DNA from: Acidobacteriaceae bacterium
GTDB lineage: Bacteria > Acidobacteriota > Terriglobia > Terriglobales > Acidobacteriaceae
Direction: 5' to 3'
NCBI GenBank assembly: GCA_903642225.1
Contig: CAHJWI010000020.1
Coordinates: 1-64,000, forward strand
Length of the DNA: 64,000 bases
Part shown: one piece after another, positions 60,851 to 64,000 of the stretch
Layout: the number at the start of each line of letters is the position of its first letter
Numbering within the stretch: position 1 is the stretch's first letter
Notes under the pieces: model-generated
The model's input: the letters and a program-made list of their open reading frames with translations, nothing else
Told to the model about the DNA's origin: nothing
Databases searched by the model: none
Made by a program: the position numbers and the translations under genes

Positions 60851-63751
60851 ATGCCTCCAGAGGGGACCATTGTCCCGTCCGCTGCAGACCCCGCGCTCAT
60901 CCTCACCTCCGACTCCGGACGCAATCTGGAAGCCGCCGTGCCCCCGCCTGCGCCCATGAAGCCACAGGACAGCGTTCGCCGGCCGCAGCCGCTTACGCAG
61001 GACACGGACGACCTCGCCGAGCCCAGCGGCCTGCTCACTCCCATCGCGCCCGCAACCGACCTCGACCCCGTTCCCTCGGCCGATTACCTGCCCAATAGCT
61101 CCGGCGAACAGACCCACAGCATCGACGAGAAGTTCGAGCACCTCCTCAGCACCCTGCACGCAAACCGTCCCGCCGACGACCTCAACATGGTCCGCGATGC
61201 CTGGCAGTTCTGCATGCAGCAGCACGAGGGGCAGAAGCGCGCCTCGGGCGAGCCCTACATCATCCACCCGCTTGAAGTCGGCCAGGTGCTTGCCGAGATG
61301 AAGATGGATTCCACCGCCATCGCCGCCGGCCTGCTGCACGACGCCGTCGAAGACACCGACGTCACCAGCCCCGAAATCGCCAAGCGCTTCGGCGAGCAGG
61401 TCGCCCACATCGTCGAAGGCGTCACCAAGCTCGACAAGATCAAGTTCGCCAACAAGGAAGACCACCAGGCCGAAAACATCCGCAAAATGCTTCTCGCCAT
61501 GGTCACCGACATCCGCGTCGTCCTCATCAAGATGGCCGACCGCCTGCACAATATGCGTACCCTCGGCGCCCTCCGCCCCGACAAGCAAACCCGCATCGCC
61601 CGCGAAACCCTCGACATCTATGCCCCGCTCGCTCACCGCCTCGGCATGGGTAAACTGCGCGGCGAATTCGAAGATCTCGCCTTTCGCTACGTCGACCCCG
61701 ATGCCTATGAGCACCTCTCCGCCGAAGTCGAAAAAATCCGTGAAAAAGGCGGCGAAGACTTCCTCACTACCGTCGTCCGCAAGCTCGAAACCGAGCTGGA
61801 GCGCCACGGCCTCCCCGGCCGCGTAGAGTTCCGCACCAAGCGCCTCTACAGCATCCAGCAAAAACTCCCCGCCGCCGCAGCCGGCGCAGAAATCGACGTC
61901 GCCCAGGTCCACGACCTCTACGCCGTCCGCATCATCACCGAAACCATGCAGGACTGCTACGCCCTGCTTGGCCTCGTCCAGAACCTCTGGCGTCCCGTCC
62001 CCGGCCGCATCAAGGACTTCATCGCCATGCCGCGCCCCAACGGCTACAAATCCCTCCACACCACCCTCGTCGCGGAGGGCGGCCACCAGTTCGAAGTCCA
62101 GATCCGCACGGAGGAGATGCACCGCATCGCCGAGGACGGCATCGCCGCCCACTGGAAGTACAAGGCCAACGAATCTGTCAGCGCCAAGGACGAGCAGCGC
62201 CTCGCCTGGGTCCGCCAGCTCATGGAGTGGCAGCGCGAAATGTCCGACCCCAACGAGTTCATGTCGACCCTCAAAATCGACCTGTACCCCGAAGAGGTCT
62301 ACACCTTCACACCCAAAGGCAAGGTCGTCGTCCTGCCCAAAGACGCCACACCCATCGACTTCGCCTACACCATCCACACCGACGTCGGCCACACAACGAC
62401 AGCGGCAAAGGTGAACGGCCGCATTGTCCCCCTGCGCCATCGCCTGCGCAACGGCGACATCGTCGAAATCACCACCCAGGCCGGCCACACCCCCTCGCGC
62501 GACTGGCTTACCTTCGCCAAGTCCTCCCGCGCCCGCAACAAAATCAAGCACTGGCTCAACGAGCACCAGCGCGAGCGCGCCATTGAAATCGGCACCAAGC
62601 TGCTCGAGCGCGAAGCCCGCAAATTCGACGTCTCGCTCAAAAAACTCACCGACGCCGACTACCTCCGCGTCGCCAACGAGTACGGCCTCGGCTCGCAGCC
62701 AGATCTCGTCGCCGGCATCGGCTTCGGCAAGTACTCCGCCCGCCAAACCCTCAACCGTCTCGTCCCCGGCTCCACCGCCCCCGGCAACGAGCAGGACCCC
62801 AACACTGCCGACGTCGGCGTCCCCAAGCCCGGCACCGTCACTGCCACCTCCTCGCTCACCGCCATGCCAGAGGAAGCGCGCAAAATCTACTTCGGCAAAG
62901 GCTCCGAATCCCTCCAGGTCGAGGGCCAGAACGACCTCCTCATCTACCGCGCACGCTGTTGTAACCCCATCCGCGGCGAAGACATCGTCGGCTACGTCAC
63001 CCGCGGCAAAGGCGTCGCCGTCCACGCCCGCACCTGCTCCAACGTCCAGAACCTCCTCTACGAATCCGACCGCCGCATCGCCGTCGACTGGTCCCCCACC
63101 GCCGAAGATCTCGCCGAACATCTCCGCCGCTCCCAAACCACCAGCAAAGCCGCCCGCTTCACCACACCGCATGCCGCGCCCGCAAGCGCCACCGACCCGA
63201 ACGCCCCGGCAGCTCTGCCGTCAGAAAAAGTGGCGCTCACAGCCAAAGGCAACGGACTTTTCTCTCATCCCGCCACTCCCCCAGGCACCGCCAACGATCC
63301 GGGTGCCCCATTCTTTCCAACAGCTTCACCGCTGAACAGTGCGGTTTCCGAGTCCTCAGGACATCAACAGGTTCCCGGCGTCCAGACAACCCCGATCTCC
63401 TCCAACGCCCACTCCACCGTCAAGCCTGAAGCAGACATCGCCCGCCCGCCCCGCACATCCGGCATCTCCGAGGTCCGCCAGGCCCCCGCCGCACCCAAAT
63501 CCACCCGCTTCCCCGTCCGCCTCGTCATCACCTGCGACGACCGCAGTGGCATGCTCAAACAACTCACCGCCACCATCTCCGACGACGACACCAACATCCG
63601 CTCCGTCGACTCCAAATCCAACCCAGACGGCATCACCGCCAACGTCGAATTCGTCATCGAGACCCTCGACCTCGGCCACCTCACCAAACTCACCGCAAAC
63701 CTCCGCCGCCTCCCCGGCGTAAGAGATGTTCACAGGGTCTCGAAACTTTGA
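60851..63751 (+). CDS. rel: Bifunctional (p)ppGpp synthetase/hydrolase (RelA/SpoT family)
   Basis: 966 aa, longer than the usual 700-750. A 90-residue Pro/Ala-rich N-terminal extension precedes the HD hydrolase domain (EPYIIHPLEVGQVLAEMK, AGLLHDAVEDT, KMADRLHNMRTLGAL), the synthetase domain (RIKDFIAMPRPNGYKSLHTTLV, EMHRIAEDGIAAHWKYK), the TGS domain (EEVYTFTPKGKVVVLPKDAT, FAYTIHTDVGHTT), a helical part, and the CCNP zinc-finger-like region near 700. After this, residues about 755-880 are an extra disordered Pro/Ser/Thr segment, then a C-terminal ACT domain (RLVITCDDRSGMLKQLTA). Both catalytic sites look intact. The disordered segment carries half of the palindromic repeat. Confidence 0.95.
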   Translation: MPPEGTIVPSAADPALILTSDSGRNLEAAVPPPAPMKPQDSVRRPQPLTQDTDDLAEPSGLLTPIAPATDLDPVPSADYLPNSSGEQTHSIDEKFEHLLSTLHANRPADDLNMVRDAWQFCMQQHEGQKRASGEPYIIHPLEVGQVLAEMKMDSTAIAAGLLHDAVEDTDVTSPEIAKRFGEQVAHIVEGVTKLDKIKFANKEDHQAENIRKMLLAMVTDIRVVLIKMADRLHNMRTLGALRPDKQTRIARETLDIYAPLAHRLGMGKLRGEFEDLAFRYVDPDAYEHLSAEVEKIREKGGEDFLTTVVRKLETELERHGLPGRVEFRTKRLYSIQQKLPAAAAGAEIDVAQVHDLYAVRIITETMQDCYALLGLVQNLWRPVPGRIKDFIAMPRPNGYKSLHTTLVAEGGHQFEVQIRTEEMHRIAEDGIAAHWKYKANESVSAKDEQRLAWVRQLMEWQREMSDPNEFMSTLKIDLYPEEVYTFTPKGKVVVLPKDATPIDFAYTIHTDVGHTTTAAKVNGRIVPLRHRLRNGDIVEITTQAGHTPSRDWLTFAKSSRARNKIKHWLNEHQRERAIEIGTKLLEREARKFDVSLKKLTDADYLRVANEYGLGSQPDLVAGIGFGKYSARQTLNRLVPGSTAPGNEQDPNTADVGVPKPGTVTATSSLTAMPEEARKIYFGKGSESLQVEGQNDLLIYRARCCNPIRGEDIVGYVTRGKGVAVHARTCSNVQNLLYESDRRIAVDWSPTAEDLAEHLRRSQTTSKAARFTTPHAAPASATDPNAPAALPSEKVALTAKGNGLFSHPATPPGTANDPGAPFFPTASPLNSAVSESSGHQQVPGVQTTPISSNAHSTVKPEADIARPPRTSGISEVRQAPAAPKSTRFPVRLVITCDDRSGMLKQLTATISDDDTNIRSVDSKSNPDGITANVEFVIETLDLGHLTKLTANLRRLPGVRDVHRVSKL
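63302..63318. repeat. Half-copy of the palindromic repeat within rel
   Basis: GGTGCCCCATTCTTTCC matches the start of the intergenic element at 3919-3957 (GCCCCATTCTTT) but lacks the AGGGTGG partner arm. It is read as GGT-GCC-CCA (Gly-Ala-Pro), the same frame as in glmS. The likeness is short and could be chance, but the matching frame and its place in a family-atypical insert support kinship. Confidence 0.45.
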
Positions 63752-63761
63752 GCTGGCAGCG

Positions 63762-64000
63762 ATGATTCGGAATTTAGCCATCCAAATTCGTCAAAGTGAC
63801 TCGGCTAGTTTTGAAAACCTCGTTGATCTGGCGCTAAAAGCCAAATTCCCGGGTTCCGGCATCAGGAAAGTCGAAGGTGCTGGTGGAGATAAAGGCCTTG
63901 ATAGTTTTTCTGGCTCACTCATCGATGGACCCGCTATATGGCAGGCCAAGGCGTTTGCATCCGGTCGACTAGGCCCGTCTCAGAAAAAACAAGTTCTAAA
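63762..64000 (+). CDS. PD-(D/E)xK nuclease-like protein, N-terminal part (cut by window edge)
   Basis: 79 codons visible. MIRNLAIQIRQSDSASFENLV is followed by a GGDKGLDSFSGSL stretch and GPAIWQAKAFASGRLG, then PSQKKQVL. The Gly-Gly-Asp-x-Gly-Leu-Asp then W-Q-A-K pattern matches the D...(E/Q)xK core of Mrr-like restriction nucleases and of nuclease domains in defence effectors. Its DNA is visibly more AT-rich than rel, suggesting horizontal gain. It starts 10 bp after the rel stop; any upstream start in frame would be CTG. The remainder lies outside. Confidence 0.7.
   Translation, partial: MIRNLAIQIRQSDSASFENLVDLALKAKFPGSGIRKVEGAGGDKGLDSFSGSLIDGPAIWQAKAFASGRLGPSQKKQVL

Noticed and set aside
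60839-63172. 777-codon minus-strand open frame over rel
   Set aside because: Shadow of the GC-rich rel gene; it reads as Gly/Asp/Val-rich noise with no family blocks.

Overview
The window is 64 kb of GC-rich bacterial chromosome, almost fully coding. The gene content (ergothioneine EgtB/EgtD, PEP-CTERM protein, Tat-exported ferritin-like pair, collagen-like surface protein, GH92 enzyme, DUF5666-type and 7-TM orphan proteins) and the protein style suggest an Acidobacteriota member of the Acidobacteriaceae/Terriglobia type. This is inference from protein resemblance; there is no rRNA gene to confirm it. Housekeeping genes present are glmS (cut by the left edge), rpsA, purA, sucA, pgm, cmk, mutL, a bifunctional rel/spoT gene and one tRNA-Pro(GGG). 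No CRISPR array, insertion sequence or prophage was seen.

Layout. 1-11 kb: glmS, small secreted and membrane orphans, egtB-egtD, comF and an HNH nuclease, a 58-aa secreted peptide next to a 7-TM protein, and rpsA with a strong promoter and long leader. 11-28.5 kb: HIT hydrolase, a Xre/ParS-RES toxin-antitoxin pair, DUF4440-like protein, ABM monooxygenase plus purA, subtilase, PEP-CTERM protein, P450, DUF5666 operon, LysM protein, sucA, IPT lipoprotein, HugZ-like protein and pgm. 28.7-35.4 kb: a 1389-aa collagen/carbohydrate-binding-like surface protein and two tandem Tat ferritin-like proteins. 35.4-43.3 kb: a decayed cold-shock gene, cmk, a 948-aa acidic/FTPR-repeat protein, mutL and two tandem pseudo-receiver proteins. 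43.4-56 kb: GH92 enzyme and then a long leftward operon. 56-64 kb: tRNA-Pro, alpha/beta hydrolase, GT87-like membrane protein, HD phosphohydrolase, cupin, rel, and the start of an AT-richer PD-(D/E)xK nuclease-like gene cut by the right edge.

The best candidate for an undescribed system is the leftward operon at 45954-56005. It has a glycosidase-like protein whose TIM-barrel motifs occur in circularly permuted order, two SDR sugar-nucleotide epimerases, a B12-binding radical SAM enzyme, four glycosyltransferases (two CgeB-like), a DinB-fold protein and a hidden 33-aa membrane peptide. The genes overlap or nearly abut except for one 325-bp gap. They look like a dedicated pathway for an unusual, radical-modified oligosaccharide or glycoconjugate.

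A second theme is a short palindromic repeat (GTGCCCCA...TGGG type). It lies in the egtB-egtD gap and is also read in frame inside glmS and mutL, with a half-copy inside rel. In all three genes the conserved end is read in the same frame (GCC-CCA, Ala-Pro).
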